Positions 1 to 8,886 of a stretch of DNA of 64,000 nt are shown here, piece by piece. The notes below the pieces were generated by a model. It saw only the letters and a list, made by a program, of their open reading frames with translations, made no database searches and had not been told where the DNA came from. The translations under genes and the position numbers were made by a program. The DNA lies in NCBI GenBank assembly GCA_050290245.1, contig JBNKHH010000059.1, positions 1-64,000 on the forward strand. The letters are read 5' to 3'. How positions within the stretch are numbered: the first letter of the stretch is position 1; the number at the start of each line of letters is the position of its first letter. The DNA is from JBNKHH01 sp050290245 (lineage in GTDB: Bacteria; Pseudomonadota; Alphaproteobacteria; Rhodobacterales; Rhodobacteraceae).

Positions 1-129
1 GTTCTGAACGCCCTGACTCTGATGAGCCGCGGCGCCGACTCGCTCGAGGCGCCACTGACCATCGCGAACGGCATGATCAGCCTCGGCCCCGTACCGCTTG
101 CCTCAATTCCCCGTCTGAGTGGCGGCTGA
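1..129 (+). CDS. DUF2125-type protein, C-terminal fragment
   Basis: The first reading frame is open from the left edge to a TGA at 127-129 and gives 42 residues. They end in a GPVPLASIPRL-like tail, which I recognise as the usual end of DUF2125 proteins (predicted periplasmic or outer-membrane-associated, function unknown). The rest of the gene lies outside the window. It converges on the extensin-like gene with no spacer: its stop codon abuts the stop codon of the minus-strand gene. Too little remains to say more. Confidence 0.6.
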   Translation, partial: VLNALTLMSRGADSLEAPLTIANGMISLGPVPLASIPRLSGG

Positions 130-693
130 TTACTGACAATATGCGCCCGAGCGATACTCGGCGATGTCGAAGTGGAAATGGTCGCGGTGATGCACATCCG
201 CATTCGGCCCCAGAACGGTGCCGAAGGGGCCGCAGGCGCTGGCGTGCAGACGGCGCAGCAATCGCGCGTCATCGCCATTCCAGCCATCAAGGACCGAGAT
301 CCGCGTCCCGTCGGCCAGGATAAAGGCCGAAATGTCGATCGCGTTGCCCTTGGCATGTTCGGACAGCTTGGCCCCAGGGCGTGAGTTGCGCGTCCGGCAG
401 GCATAGTGTGAAGGCACCTGGATCGCCACCAACCCGCCTCCGCGTCGGCCAATGGCCGGGATGGCTTTACGGGACAACCACTGGTTCAGCCGTTCGGCCG
501 TTCTACGATTCAAAGTCGCTGGTTGCGAAAGCTGGACGCCTGCAGCTTGAGTCACCCGATAGGCATCGTCGACCCCACAAGCACCCGGCCCGTGCACGCG
601 CCCCATTTTCGTGGCGACCATCCCGTCCAGGTTCGCCCCGCCGCCGCAGGCGCTCAGGACGGTGCACACCACCAACGCAAAGACCTTCTTCAT
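130..693 (-). CDS. Extensin-like lipoprotein (LAS/M15-type peptidase fold)
   Basis: A 187-residue protein. It begins with a lipoprotein signal peptide with lipobox LSAC, so Cys16 is the likely lipidation site. The rest matches the extensin-like C-terminal family, which shares the fold and metal ligands of LAS peptidases such as VanY: SEHxxGxAxD at residues 111-120 (His113, Asp120) and HFHFD at 172-176. A role in cell-wall cleavage or binding is inferred from the fold. Its start overlaps the end of tyrC by 4 bases (ATGA), so hisC, tyrC and this gene look like one operon. Confidence 0.85.
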   Translation of the reverse strand: MKKVFALVVCTVLSACGGGANLDGMVATKMGRVHGPGACGVDDAYRVTQAAGVQLSQPATLNRRTAERLNQWLSRKAIPAIGRRGGGLVAIQVPSHYACRTRNSRPGAKLSEHAKGNAIDISAFILADGTRISVLDGWNGDDARLLRRLHASACGPFGTVLGPNADVHHRDHFHFDIAEYRSGAYCQ

Positions 694-1607
694 GACGTCT
701 TTCCTCGTCCAAAGTCGGGCGCGTCAGTGTCCTGACCCGCCTCGATGATCCCCCGCCGGATAGCCCGCGTATGCGTAAAGTAGTCGAAAAGCATCTCGCC
801 GTCACCTGTCCTGATGGCGCGTTGTAGGGCGAACAGCTCTTCGGTAAAGCGGCCCAGGATCTCCAGGGTAGCTTCCTTGTTGTTCAGAAACACGTCGCGC
901 CACATGGTCGGGTCCGAAGCCGCGATCCGTGTGAAATCCCGAAAGCCCGCGGCGGAATACTTGATCACCTCGCTGTCGGTCACCCGCCTCAGGTCGTCGG
1001 CCACGCCCACCATCGTATAGGCGATCAGGTGCGGGCAGTGGCTGGTCACGGCCAGAACCAGGTCGTGGTGGTCGACATCCATCTCGTCGACGTTGGCTCC
1101 CATGCCTTCCCACAACTGGCGCAGCCGTGTGACCGCTGCGGGGTCATTGCCCTTCTGGGGCAGCAGGATGCACCAGCGGTTGTCATAAAGTTCGGCAAAA
1201 CCCGAGCGCGGCCCCGAATGCTCGGTCCCGGCCAGGGGATGGCCCGGAATGAACTGCACGTGATCCGGCATGTGGGGTGAAACGGCATCAACCACCGCGC
1301 GCTTGACCGAGCCGACATCGGTAACCGTCGCGCCCTTCGCAAGGTGTGGCCCGATCTCTTCGGCCACGGCCGCCATCGCGCCGACCGGGACGGCCAGCAC
1401 CACGAGGTCCGCCCCTTCGACCGCCTCGGCTGCGGAGGCGACGATCCGGTCGCAAAACCCGACTTCGGCGGCAATCTCCCGCGTCTCGGCAGAGCGGGCC
1501 GTGCCGACGATTTCACCCACTAGATTACCACGACGCATGGCGTGCGCCATGGACGAGGCGATCAGCCCCAGGCCTATCAGTGCCACGCGGTCATAAAGAT
1601 GGCTCAT
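690..1607 (-). CDS. tyrC: Prephenate/arogenate dehydrogenase
   Basis: A 305-residue enzyme of tyrosine biosynthesis that oxidatively decarboxylates prephenate or arogenate with NAD(P). The N-terminus has a Rossmann nucleotide-binding motif (IGLGLIASSMAHAMRR, residues about 11-26), and a helical dimerisation domain follows. There is no fused chorismate mutase or ACT domain, as is common in alphaproteobacteria. Substrate choice (prephenate or arogenate) cannot be read from the sequence. It overlaps hisC by 4 bases upstream and the lipoprotein gene by 4 bases downstream, which suggests translational coupling. Confidence 0.9.
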   Translation of the reverse strand: MSHLYDRVALIGLGLIASSMAHAMRRGNLVGEIVGTARSAETREIAAEVGFCDRIVASAAEAVEGADLVVLAVPVGAMAAVAEEIGPHLAKGATVTDVGSVKRAVVDAVSPHMPDHVQFIPGHPLAGTEHSGPRSGFAELYDNRWCILLPQKGNDPAAVTRLRQLWEGMGANVDEMDVDHHDLVLAVTSHCPHLIAYTMVGVADDLRRVTDSEVIKYSAAGFRDFTRIAASDPTMWRDVFLNNKEATLEILGRFTEELFALQRAIRTGDGEMLFDYFTHTRAIRRGIIEAGQDTDAPDFGRGKTS

Positions 1608-2692
1608 GCATCACCTCCCTTATACCGCGCGACCGAGGCCACCACCCGCCGACAGTCGGCTTCGGATCCCACCGTAATCCGCAGGCAGTTCGGCAGCTTG
1701 TAACCGGCGACCTTGCGCACAATGATGGCATCCTCGCGCAGGTGCGCCTCGCATTCATTGGCTTCGGTCTCGTCCGCGAAGCGGGCAAGCACGAAGTTGG
1801 CGCTTGACGTGTCTGACGGCACGCCCAGTTCGGCTAGCGCGTGCTGCAGCCAGTCGCGCATCCGTGCATTGTCGATCCGGCATCTCTCGGCCCAAGCCCG
1901 GTCGCGGATCGCCGCTTCGGCGGTCGCAAGCTGCGGCTCGGACAGGTTGAACGGCCCGCGCACACGGTTCAGGTTGTCGATGATGTGCTGCGGGCCATAA
2001 CCCCAGCCGACCCGCAATCCGCCCAACCCATAAAGCTTGGAAAAGGTGCGCGTCATCACGACGTTGTCGTTTGCTTCGACCAGCGATGCGCCGCCGTCAA
2101 AGCCCTCGACGTATTCCGCATAGGCGCCATCCAGTACCAAAAGCACGTTCTCGGGCAATTCGGCGGCCAGCCGCGCGGTTTCGTTGCCGCCGATCATCGT
2201 CGCGGTCGGATTGCCCGGATTGGCAATGAAGACGATGCGCGTCTTGTCGGTCACGCCGGTAAGGATCGCGTCCACGTCGACCTTGCGTTCGCGCTCGGGC
2301 ACTTCGACCGGGGTCGCGCCGGCCGCCTTGGCCGAGATCTTGTACATTGAAAAGCCGTGTTCGGTGTAAATCACCTCGTCGCCCGGACCCGCGTAGGCCT
2401 GGCACAGGAAAGTGATCACTTCGTCCGAGCCGACTCCGCAGATGATCCGCTCAGCGTCCAGGCCATGCACCTCGGCAATGGCATTGCGCAGGCTGGCGTG
2501 ATCAGTCGGTGGATAACGATGCAGGGAGTGGACGGTTTTGGCGAATGCCGCCTTGGCTGCGTCGGGCGCACCAAAGGGGTTCTCGTTCGACGACAGCTTC
2601 AAGACATCGCTCTTGCCCTCAAGGTGGCTGTCGCCGCCCTTGTAGAGCACGATGTCCTCGATACCGGGCTGTGGTTTGATGTGGTTGCTCAT
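1604..2692 (-). CDS. hisC: Histidinol-phosphate aminotransferase
   Basis: A PLP enzyme of fold type I, 362 residues. The PLP lysine sits in the motif TFSKLYGLGGLRVGWGYG, and SSNENPFG is present near the N-terminus, as expected for HisC. Because it sits with tyrC it may also transaminate aromatic keto acids, as many HisC enzymes do. I chose the ATG at 2692 because the protein then begins MSNHIKPQPG like its relatives, with a GAGG-type ribosome site upstream. An upstream in-frame extension to 2830 has no family resemblance and was dropped. Confidence 0.93.
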   Translation of the reverse strand: MSNHIKPQPGIEDIVLYKGGDSHLEGKSDVLKLSSNENPFGAPDAAKAAFAKTVHSLHRYPPTDHASLRNAIAEVHGLDAERIICGVGSDEVITFLCQAYAGPGDEVIYTEHGFSMYKISAKAAGATPVEVPERERKVDVDAILTGVTDKTRIVFIANPGNPTATMIGGNETARLAAELPENVLLVLDGAYAEYVEGFDGGASLVEANDNVVMTRTFSKLYGLGGLRVGWGYGPQHIIDNLNRVRGPFNLSEPQLATAEAAIRDRAWAERCRIDNARMRDWLQHALAELGVPSDTSSANFVLARFADETEANECEAHLREDAIIVRKVAGYKLPNCLRITVGSEADCRRVVASVARYKGGDA

Positions 2693-2895
2693 GGGCCTGC
2701 CTCGACGGTTCCGGCCGTGTTTAGCGAGGCTTGCTCTCTTAGACCAGTGTGAATGCCAAGGGAACAATATGTCTCTCAACAAGGCCCGAAACACCCGTAC
2801 GGGCGCACCGACTTGATACCAACGTGGCAAAATCGGCCCGCCGTTGACCCCGAACGGGTTGAATTATCCTGGCAGGACGGGCTGGGGCATCCGGC

Positions 2896-2917
2896 TTTAT
2901 CTTGCCCGAAATACGCA
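2896..2917 (+). repeat. Dispersed 22-base intergenic motif, copy 1
   Basis: One of four copies in this window of an intergenic motif close to TTTATCTTGCCCC followed by AAATACGCA. This copy has CCCG in place of CCCC. The others are at 33949-33970 (+), 40365-40386 (-) and 53711-53731 (-). All lie between genes, and no function is known to me. Confidence 0.6.
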
Positions 2918-2945
2918 AAGAAAGGCCGCTGCGTCAGCAGCGGCC
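2910..2945 (-). terminator. Rho-independent terminator of mmsA
   Basis: A perfect 8-bp stem (2924-2931 with 2938-2945, GGCCGCTG/CAGCGGCC) and 6-base loop. Read on the minus strand it is followed by TTTCTTTGCG. It lies about 55 bases past the mmsA stop codon, in the right orientation. Confidence 0.7.
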
Positions 2946-2998
2946 CCTTCGCGACGGGCACAGCCCGGCGCAAATCCTTCCGGATCACCCGCTGGCGG

Positions 2999-4498
2999 TT
3001 AGTCCATTGCTTTGAAAGCGAATTCCCCGCCATCCTTGATGCCCGAGAACCACCGTTCGGTGACGGTTTTGGTCTTGGTATAGAACCGGAACGCATCAGG
3101 ACCATATTGGTTTAGGTCCCCGAAGGCCGACTTCTTCCATCCGCCAAACGTGTGATAAGAAAGGGGAACCGGGATCGGGAAGTTGATCCCTACCATCCCC
3201 ACGTTCACACGGTTCGCAAAATCCCGAGCCGTATCCCCATCCGCGGTATAGATCGCGGTGCCGTTGCCATAGGGATTGTCCATGGTCAGCTTCAAGGCTT
3301 CCTCGTAGCTCTCAGTGCGCACCTGGCTCAGAACGGGGCCAAAGATCTCTTCCTTGTAGATATCCATGTCCGGCGTCACGCGGTCAAAGAAAGACGGGCC
3401 GACAAAGAAGCCGTCCTCATATCCCTGGAGGCTGAAGCCGCGGCCATCGACGACCAGGTCGGCGCCTTGCTCGACGCCCGAGTTGACCAAGCCTTCGATC
3501 CGCTCTTTCGCGGCTGCCGTGATGACGGGACCATAGTCCACATCCTCGCCGCTGGTATAGGGTCCGACTTTCAACGCCTCGATGCGCGGCACAAGGCGCT
3601 CGACCAGTGCATCCGCGGTTTTCTCACCGACGGGAACGGCAACCGAGATCGCCATGCAGCGTTCACCGGCAGCGCCGAAACCGGCGCCGACCAGAGCATC
3701 GGCGGCCTTGTCCAAGTCGGCGTCCGGCATGATGATCATGTGATTCTTGGCGCCGCCAAAACACTGAGCGCGCTTGCCATTCGTGGCAGCCCGGCCATAG
3801 ATATACTGCGCAATTGGGGTCGACCCGACAAAGCCCACGGCCTGGATCGTTTCATTGTCGAGGATGGCGTCGACGGCTTCCTTGTCGCCGTTCACCACCT
3901 GCAGAACACCGTCCGGCAGGCCTGCTTCTTTAAGCAGTTCCGCCAGCATCAGCGAGGTCGACGGGCAGCGCTCGGACGGTTTCAGGATCATCGCGTTTCC
4001 GCAGGAAAGGGCAGGGGCCATCTTCCAAAGCGGGATCATTGCCGGGAAGTTGAAAGGGGTGATGCCGGCCACCACACCCAGGGGCTGGCGCATGGAGTAA
4101 AGATCAATGCCGGGGCCGCCGTCTGTCGTGAATTCACCTTTCAAAAGGCTCGGGGCCCCCATGCAGACTTCGACCACCTCAAGACCGCGTTGCACGTCGC
4201 CACGACCATCGGGAAGAGTCTTGCCATGCTCGCGACTGACCAGTTCGGCGAGCGTGTCCATGTTCTCGTTGATCAACTGGCCAAAGGCCATGATGACACG
4301 GGCACGGCGCTGCGGGTTGGTTTTCCCCCACGCAATCTGCGCCTCCGCGGCCTGGGCGACAGCTGCGCTCATCTCTTCGACACTCGCCAGGGGAACCCTG
4401 GCCTGAATTTCGCCAGTTGCCGGGTTGTAAACGTCCGCGAAACGGCCCGACGTTCCCTTGACGCGCTGACCGTTGATGAAATGTGTGAGTTCTTCCAT
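2999..4498 (-). CDS. mmsA: CoA-acylating methylmalonate-semialdehyde dehydrogenase
   Basis: A 499-residue aldehyde dehydrogenase of the MmsA type, which oxidises (methyl)malonate semialdehyde to propionyl- or acetyl-CoA in valine, inositol or beta-alanine breakdown. The catalytic cysteine lies in GERCMAIS, and the NAD-binding region FVGSTPIAQYIY and the substrate-side motif FGGAKNHMIIMPDAD are as in the family. The ATG at 4498 gives the family-typical start MEELTHFINGQ, with an AGGAGG-like site just upstream. The much longer open frame upstream reads through the divergent LysR gene and is not real. The divergent regulator probably controls it. Confidence 0.93.
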   Translation of the reverse strand: MEELTHFINGQRVKGTSGRFADVYNPATGEIQARVPLASVEEMSAAVAQAAEAQIAWGKTNPQRRARVIMAFGQLINENMDTLAELVSREHGKTLPDGRGDVQRGLEVVEVCMGAPSLLKGEFTTDGGPGIDLYSMRQPLGVVAGITPFNFPAMIPLWKMAPALSCGNAMILKPSERCPSTSLMLAELLKEAGLPDGVLQVVNGDKEAVDAILDNETIQAVGFVGSTPIAQYIYGRAATNGKRAQCFGGAKNHMIIMPDADLDKAADALVGAGFGAAGERCMAISVAVPVGEKTADALVERLVPRIEALKVGPYTSGEDVDYGPVITAAAKERIEGLVNSGVEQGADLVVDGRGFSLQGYEDGFFVGPSFFDRVTPDMDIYKEEIFGPVLSQVRTESYEEALKLTMDNPYGNGTAIYTADGDTARDFANRVNVGMVGINFPIPVPLSYHTFGGWKKSAFGDLNQYGPDAFRFYTKTKTVTERWFSGIKDGGEFAFKAMD

Positions 4499-4576
4499 CG
4501 AATCCTCCTGATCTTTCGCGCCAAACCATAAAGTCTGGCCATGTCGTTCGAAAAGCGGCAGATTCCCAAAAAGGTT

Positions 4577-4590
4577 TTGCAAAAATGCAA
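4577..4590. promoter_or_regulatory. Candidate operator between mmsA and LysR gene
   Basis: Inverted repeat TTGCA-AAAA-TGCAA in the 105-base divergent intergenic region, just upstream of the LysR start codon. It is a plausible binding site for the LysR protein (autoregulation) or another regulator. Only the symmetry supports it. Confidence 0.35.
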
Positions 4591-4603
4591 GGATGAAATT
4601 GAA

Positions 4604-5491
4604 ATGAACTGGGATGATATGCGAATATTCCTGTCTGTGGCGCGACACGAAAGCCTGTCTGGCGCAGCAAAGAATTTGCGTCTCGACCCGGCAACCGTGG
4701 GGCGACGCATTGCCCGGCTCGAGACTGAAATGGACGCGGTGCTCTTCGTCAAATCTCCGCAAGGCTACCTTGCGACCCCGGCCGGCGAACAATTGCGCAG
4801 CCACGCCGAGGCCGCCGAGCAGGCGGTGACCGGAGCCTTGGCCGATGTACGTGGCGAGACGCAGACCCTCACGGGAACAATTCGCCTTGGCGCCCCTGAT
4901 GGCTGTGCCACCTTTCTCCTGCCCCATGTGATCCGTCGGATCGTGGAGAAAAACCCTGGCCTGGATGTTCAGATTGTCGCTCTTCCGCGGGTGTTCAACC
5001 TGTCAAAACGAGAGGCCGACATGGCGATCGCCGTTAGCCGGCCAAGGGCCGGGCGCCTACGAATTCAAAAGATTTCGGACTATTCACTGCATCTTGCCGC
5101 ATCGCGGGACTATCTGGAGGGCGCCAAGCCGATCGTGAGCCGGGACGATCTCGCCCAGCATCCCGTCGTTGGGTACATCCCCGACATGATCTTCGACCGC
5201 GAATTGGACTACCTTGCCGAACTGGGCTTGGAAAAGGTTAATGTCGCCTCGAACCTGGTCTCTGTTCAACTTGGTCTGTTGCGGGCGGGGGCAGGCATCG
5301 GTGTCGTGCATGACTTTGCGTTGCCCGATGCCCCGGAATTGCGAACCATTCTTCCCCAAACACTCAACCTGACGCGCGCATTCTGGCTGATCCGGCATGC
5401 GGATGACGCGCGTGTCGAACGGCTAAACAGGTTCGCCCAAACACTGGCCGATGGATTGCGCGCCGAAATCGCACTGCGCACGCGCGCTTGA
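4604..5491 (+). CDS. LysR-family transcriptional regulator next to mmsA
   Basis: A 295-residue regulator. The N-terminal winged helix-turn-helix (LSGAAKNLRLDPATVGRRIA, about residues 16-35) is followed by a periplasmic-binding-like effector domain. I chose the ATG at 4604 because MNWDDMRIFLSVARHES is the classic LysR opening and AAGGA lies 11 bases upstream; an in-frame ATG at 4541 would add 21 unrelated residues. It is divergent from mmsA and so probably regulates it; the inducer is unknown, perhaps a (methyl)malonate-semialdehyde pathway intermediate. Confidence 0.88.
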   Translation: MNWDDMRIFLSVARHESLSGAAKNLRLDPATVGRRIARLETEMDAVLFVKSPQGYLATPAGEQLRSHAEAAEQAVTGALADVRGETQTLTGTIRLGAPDGCATFLLPHVIRRIVEKNPGLDVQIVALPRVFNLSKREADMAIAVSRPRAGRLRIQKISDYSLHLAASRDYLEGAKPIVSRDDLAQHPVVGYIPDMIFDRELDYLAELGLEKVNVASNLVSVQLGLLRAGAGIGVVHDFALPDAPELRTILPQTLNLTRAFWLIRHADDARVERLNRFAQTLADGLRAEIALRTRA

Positions 5492-5552
5492 CACAAGGCT
5501 GCTCACTGGATGACGGTAATGATAGCGCAAGTTCAGTTTCGGGAGGAAAACC

Positions 5553-5987
5553 ATGCTTGTTCGTCAAATACTTGGCATGAAGGGCGGAAATGATGTTGTG
5601 ACGCTTGCTGCGGGGGCTCCTGTTTCCGATGCGGCCCGAGTGTTGTCCGAAAAGCGGATCGGCGCCATTGTGGTGACAGGCGACGACGGCAGCCCAGTTG
5701 GTATTCTGTCCGAACGGGACATCGTCCGCGAACTGGGCAAGCGTGGCGGGGGGTGTCTGAATGATACAGTCGACAGCCTCATGACCCGCAAAATGGTCAG
5801 TTGCACGCCTGACGAGACTGCCGATCAGGTGCTCGGGAAAATGACCGAAGGACGGTTCCGTCACCTTCCGGTCATGGAACACGGCGCGATGGCCGGGCTG
5901 ATTTCGATCGGTGATGTCGTCAAGGCGCGACTGTCTGAACTCTCGATGGAAAAGGACGCCCTGGAGGGTATGATCAAAGGCTTTTAA
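5553..5987 (+). CDS. Two-CBS-domain protein
   Basis: A 144-residue protein made almost only of two CBS motifs: about residues 14-60 with the GILSERDIVREL signature, and about 78-130 with LPVMEHGAMAGLISIGDVV. Such stand-alone CBS pairs bind adenine nucleotides or related ligands and modulate partners; here no partner is fused or obvious. GGAGG lies 8 bases before the ATG. Common in Rhodobacteraceae; the specific role is unknown. Confidence 0.85.
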   Translation: MLVRQILGMKGGNDVVTLAAGAPVSDAARVLSEKRIGAIVVTGDDGSPVGILSERDIVRELGKRGGGCLNDTVDSLMTRKMVSCTPDETADQVLGKMTEGRFRHLPVMEHGAMAGLISIGDVVKARLSELSMEKDALEGMIKGF

Positions 5988-6061
5988 CACCAAAGGGTTG
6001 CAGCCTTGCAGGGTTCTATGGCAGGGAATCGGCTAAGATCGGCGCCAAGGAGCCATAAGAC

Positions 6062-6556
6062 ATGCGGATCGGACTCTATCCCGGAACTTTCGATCCGGTT
6101 ACCTTGGGTCACCTCGATATAATCGAGCGTGCGACGGTGTTGGTCGATCGCCTCGTTATCGGTGTGGCGATCAACCGTGACAAGGGACCACTATTCAGTC
6201 TTGAAGAACGCGTCGCGATGATCGAGGCGGAATGCGAGGCGATCGCCGAGCGTACCGGAGTCGAGATCGTTGCTCATCCGTTCGAAAACCTTCTCATCGA
6301 CTGTGCCCGAGACGTCGACGCCGGGCTGATTGTGCGAGGCCTGCGCGCGGTTGCCGATTTCGAATATGAGTTTCAGATGGTCGGCATGAACCGCACGCTG
6401 GATTCCAGTGTCGAGACGGTCTTTCTGATGGCCGATGCCGAACATCAGGCCATCGCGTCCAAGCTGGTTAAGGAAATCGCTCGCTTGGGCGGAGACGTAT
6501 CAAAGTTCGTCACGCCGGCCGTGCGCGCGGCGTTGGACGAGAAACTGGCGCGCTAG
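6062..6556 (+). CDS. coaD: Phosphopantetheine adenylyltransferase
   Basis: A 164-residue enzyme catalysing the penultimate step of coenzyme A synthesis (4'-phosphopantetheine + ATP to dephospho-CoA). The nucleotidyltransferase signature GTFDPVTLGH is at residues about 8-17, and the second conserved segment, AIASKLVKEIARLGGDVSKF, is near the C-terminus. Length is typical. AAGGAGCC lies upstream of the ATG. Confidence 0.95.
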   Translation: MRIGLYPGTFDPVTLGHLDIIERATVLVDRLVIGVAINRDKGPLFSLEERVAMIEAECEAIAERTGVEIVAHPFENLLIDCARDVDAGLIVRGLRAVADFEYEFQMVGMNRTLDSSVETVFLMADAEHQAIASKLVKEIARLGGDVSKFVTPAVRAALDEKLAR

Positions 6557-6576
6557 TCACGCTTTCCGTGCACCAA

Positions 6577-6613
6577 TGAAAACGGCAGACGCCTGGTAGG
6601 AGCGCCCGCCGTT
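6577..6613 (-). terminator. Possible terminator after the DUF1127 gene
   Basis: Imperfect 12-bp stem (6581-6592 with 6602-6613; 10 of 12 pairs) with a 9-base loop, followed on the minus strand by TTTTCATTGG. It sits between the converging coaD and DUF1127 genes and could serve either strand. Confidence 0.4.
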
Positions 6614-6649
6614 CTCTGCAAATACCGTTACGTTGGTATCGTCTATTTC

Positions 6650-6844
6650 TTACGATCCAAAGACAGCACGATGAGCAATCTGCTTCGCGTCGCCGGGATA
6701 GATGTCGAGGTCAAGCGCCGTGTCCAGGGGCATCCGGCGCAGTTCGCGGACGGTGCGGTGATAAGCGGCGTGTTTTTTAAGTTCTTCCATGAAGTTCATG
6801 TCAATCACCATGAAGGGGTTATTAGTTACTGTTGGCGCAAACAT
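6650..6844 (-). CDS. DUF1127-like small protein
   Basis: A 64-residue protein whose second half, with YHRTVRELRRMP and LDLDIYPGDAKQIAHRAV, matches the DUF1127 family (small, basic, often stress-induced, some members RNA-binding). The start is uncertain: ATG at 6844, 6811 or 6799 are all in frame, and none has a strong ribosome site. I used 6844 because it lies just 52 bases after the MprF-like gene on the same strand, with which it may be co-transcribed. A second DUF1127 gene lies at 29641-29853. Confidence 0.7.
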   Translation of the reverse strand: MFAPTVTNNPFMVIDMNFMEELKKHAAYHRTVRELRRMPLDTALDLDIYPGDAKQIAHRAVFGS

Positions 6845-6896
6845 GTGGGTTTCTGCGCTGCAGCACAACGCACAGTTCCGCATTCCCGGCTTGCAT

Positions 6897-8789
6897 CTAC
6901 TGCATGGTTTCGGTGGGTACGGTCGATGCTGAGACCGCATTTGCGGGTTTCATGTCAAAGATTGCCGAAGGCGCGTCCTGCCATTCGGTCGCCAGGGGAT
7001 TGGGCCGAGTGATCCGCAACAGAATGTCGACGCCCGCCAGGAGCATCAGTGCAGTGTTGGGCGCTGCGATGTATAGACGCCGGAGTCGTGGACCAAAGCT
7101 CATCTTGAAGCGTCGCAGGCCTTGCGACTCGCGCCGTCCCGAGATGTGGCGCAGCAAGGCTGTTGGAGCTTCAAGAGGAATCGCGGCCAGCGAAAATCTT
7201 GGCACCCCCACAGTCGCGGCGTCCCGAATTGCCGCTGTGACCAACAGGTGCATTGTTCCGTCGGGTGTGTCGTCTGCACTTCGCATCAGATCCAGTGCCC
7301 ATTCGTCTTCGGTGACATGAAAGCTGGCAAAGGCGACCAGTCTTCCTTCGCGCCAGGCCAGGTAGCAATGTTGGTTTTCAAGGTATTGCGGATCAAAGCG
7401 ACCCATGGAAAAGCCGCGCTCGCCACCGCATCTCGCGGTCCATTCCTCGGCAACCCTGCCCATATGTGATATCGGAAGGGCGCGTGCCCGCTCGACCAAC
7501 ACGCCATTGCGTTCGGCCTGCTTGAGCTTGCGCCGAAGCTGGCGACGTTCAGATCCATCGAGAGTGAAAGTCGGCGGCTCCAACCAGGCCTCTTCCGAAA
7601 CCGCCATTACCGACCAGCCCATTTTCCTGGCTGTAAGCGCGGTGCCGGGGCCGCATTTATAAAGAGCGGGCCAAAGATCCCGACTGCGCGCATCCTTGGC
7701 GAATTCACCAAGCGCCGCGTTCCCCAAGGACTGTCCACATGCGGGGTCTCCTAGTGCGACAAGGATTTGCGATGCTTCCGCCACATGCAGGATACACCCA
7801 CCGATTTGGCGAACCTCACCGGTCTGTCGGGACAGACCTGTTTCGGCTCTCCTGATGTGCTGCGCCGTTGGTAGCGATGCCACTGGCCTTGCCGGTGCGG
7901 GCGTACTTCGCGAAAGAAATCCGAGCGCCAGGCAAGCCGGCAGCGCGTAGTAAATGAGCCGGAAGGCCAGCACCGCCGCGATCAGGTCGTTTTCGGGCAC
8001 TGTCGGCAGCAGGGTCACCAGACAGAGTTCAAAGGGGCCAACGCCTCCGGGCGCGCCTGACAAAAGCCCCGCGCCGAGGGCGGCGAGGAATGCGGCGAAT
8101 AGGGCCAGAAACGGTGGCTGCAAATCGGCAGGGAGCAAGATCCAAAGCGCCAACGCCGCCAGTGCCGTGTCTGCCGCCGAGAGTACAGTCAGGCGACCCA
8201 TGAGCCGCAAAGGGGGCAAAGGAATCGGAAGCCATGCGGGCTGGAGCACCGAAAGGGCGACCGTCGCGGCCAGAACGGACACCGCAATCCAGGCCCAGAG
8301 ATCTCCGAACTCTTGGTCAAAGCCAAGTATCGTCATCGTCACGGCACTGATGAGGCCAAGGGCGAACATAAAGCTGAACGAGACGTAGTTCGTCACCTTC
8401 AAGGCACTCGCGAAACTCAATTCAGGCAAGGCTCGCCATCGTGCCACGGTTCCGGTAGCAAGGCCAAAACCCAAGGTCTGTGCCAGCGCAATGGCGGCTG
8501 CACCAGATGTGACGGCGCGGCGAGGCGTTGCGCCGGTATTCAGCCATCGATGGAACAGAGCGTCATACTGCCCCACGGCGACGAAGCTGAAAGCGGTTGC
8601 ACCTAGAGCACCAAGCCATTGGGCCGGTGTCACCGCGCCGAGCGAGGCCGCGACCTCGGTCAGGTCGATATCCCCGAGTTGGCGGATGACGAGCCAGGCA
8701 CAGAACCCGGCGATCGAAAAAGCGACGACATTTTTCAGCGCGGACTTACGCACCACTTCAACCGTCGTACCAGACGGAACTCGTTCCAT
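6897..8789 (-). CDS. MprF-like lysylphosphatidylglycerol synthase/flippase family protein
   Basis: About 630 residues. The N-terminal half holds roughly eight hydrophobic segments of the lysylphosphatidylglycerol-synthase membrane domain (for example residues about 18-40 and a cluster up to about 310). The C-terminal half is a soluble DUF2156/GNAT-like domain, with a basic stretch RRQLRRKLKQAERNG. MprF proteins transfer an amino acid from aminoacyl-tRNA to phosphatidylglycerol and flip the product, which lowers surface charge. It is shorter than the roughly 840-residue Gram-positive enzymes. ATG 8789 was preferred over a TTG at 8822. The amino acid used cannot be read from the sequence. Confidence 0.8.
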   Translation of the reverse strand: MERVPSGTTVEVVRKSALKNVVAFSIAGFCAWLVIRQLGDIDLTEVAASLGAVTPAQWLGALGATAFSFVAVGQYDALFHRWLNTGATPRRAVTSGAAAIALAQTLGFGLATGTVARWRALPELSFASALKVTNYVSFSFMFALGLISAVTMTILGFDQEFGDLWAWIAVSVLAATVALSVLQPAWLPIPLPPLRLMGRLTVLSAADTALAALALWILLPADLQPPFLALFAAFLAALGAGLLSGAPGGVGPFELCLVTLLPTVPENDLIAAVLAFRLIYYALPACLALGFLSRSTPAPARPVASLPTAQHIRRAETGLSRQTGEVRQIGGCILHVAEASQILVALGDPACGQSLGNAALGEFAKDARSRDLWPALYKCGPGTALTARKMGWSVMAVSEEAWLEPPTFTLDGSERRQLRRKLKQAERNGVLVERARALPISHMGRVAEEWTARCGGERGFSMGRFDPQYLENQHCYLAWREGRLVAFASFHVTEDEWALDLMRSADDTPDGTMHLLVTAAIRDAATVGVPRFSLAAIPLEAPTALLRHISGRRESQGLRRFKMSFGPRLRRLYIAAPNTALMLLAGVDILLRITRPNPLATEWQDAPSAIFDMKPANAVSASTVPTETMQ

Positions 8790-8886
8790 ATACACGCACC
8801 CCGCAAAGCGCGCCCCCGACAACTGTCCTAGAGAGCGCGGCTTTACGAGAGCTTAATCGATCTCAGTAAACTGAAATCGCGAAGCC

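Larger units (their letters stand above)
2693..2998. other. Intergenic region between mmsA and hisC
   Basis: About 306 bases without a convincing gene. It should hold the promoter of the hisC-tyrC-lipoprotein operon in its left part, although I see no clear -35/-10 pair. It also holds one copy of a dispersed 22-base motif (2896-2917) and, overlapping it, the terminator-like hairpin of mmsA (2910-2945). Open frames on both strands here have no coding character. Confidence 0.6.

Noticed and set aside
3152..4531. 459-codon plus-strand ORF
   Set aside because: Antisense shadow of mmsA; sequence lacks any family resemblance and the minus-strand frame is a clear enzyme.
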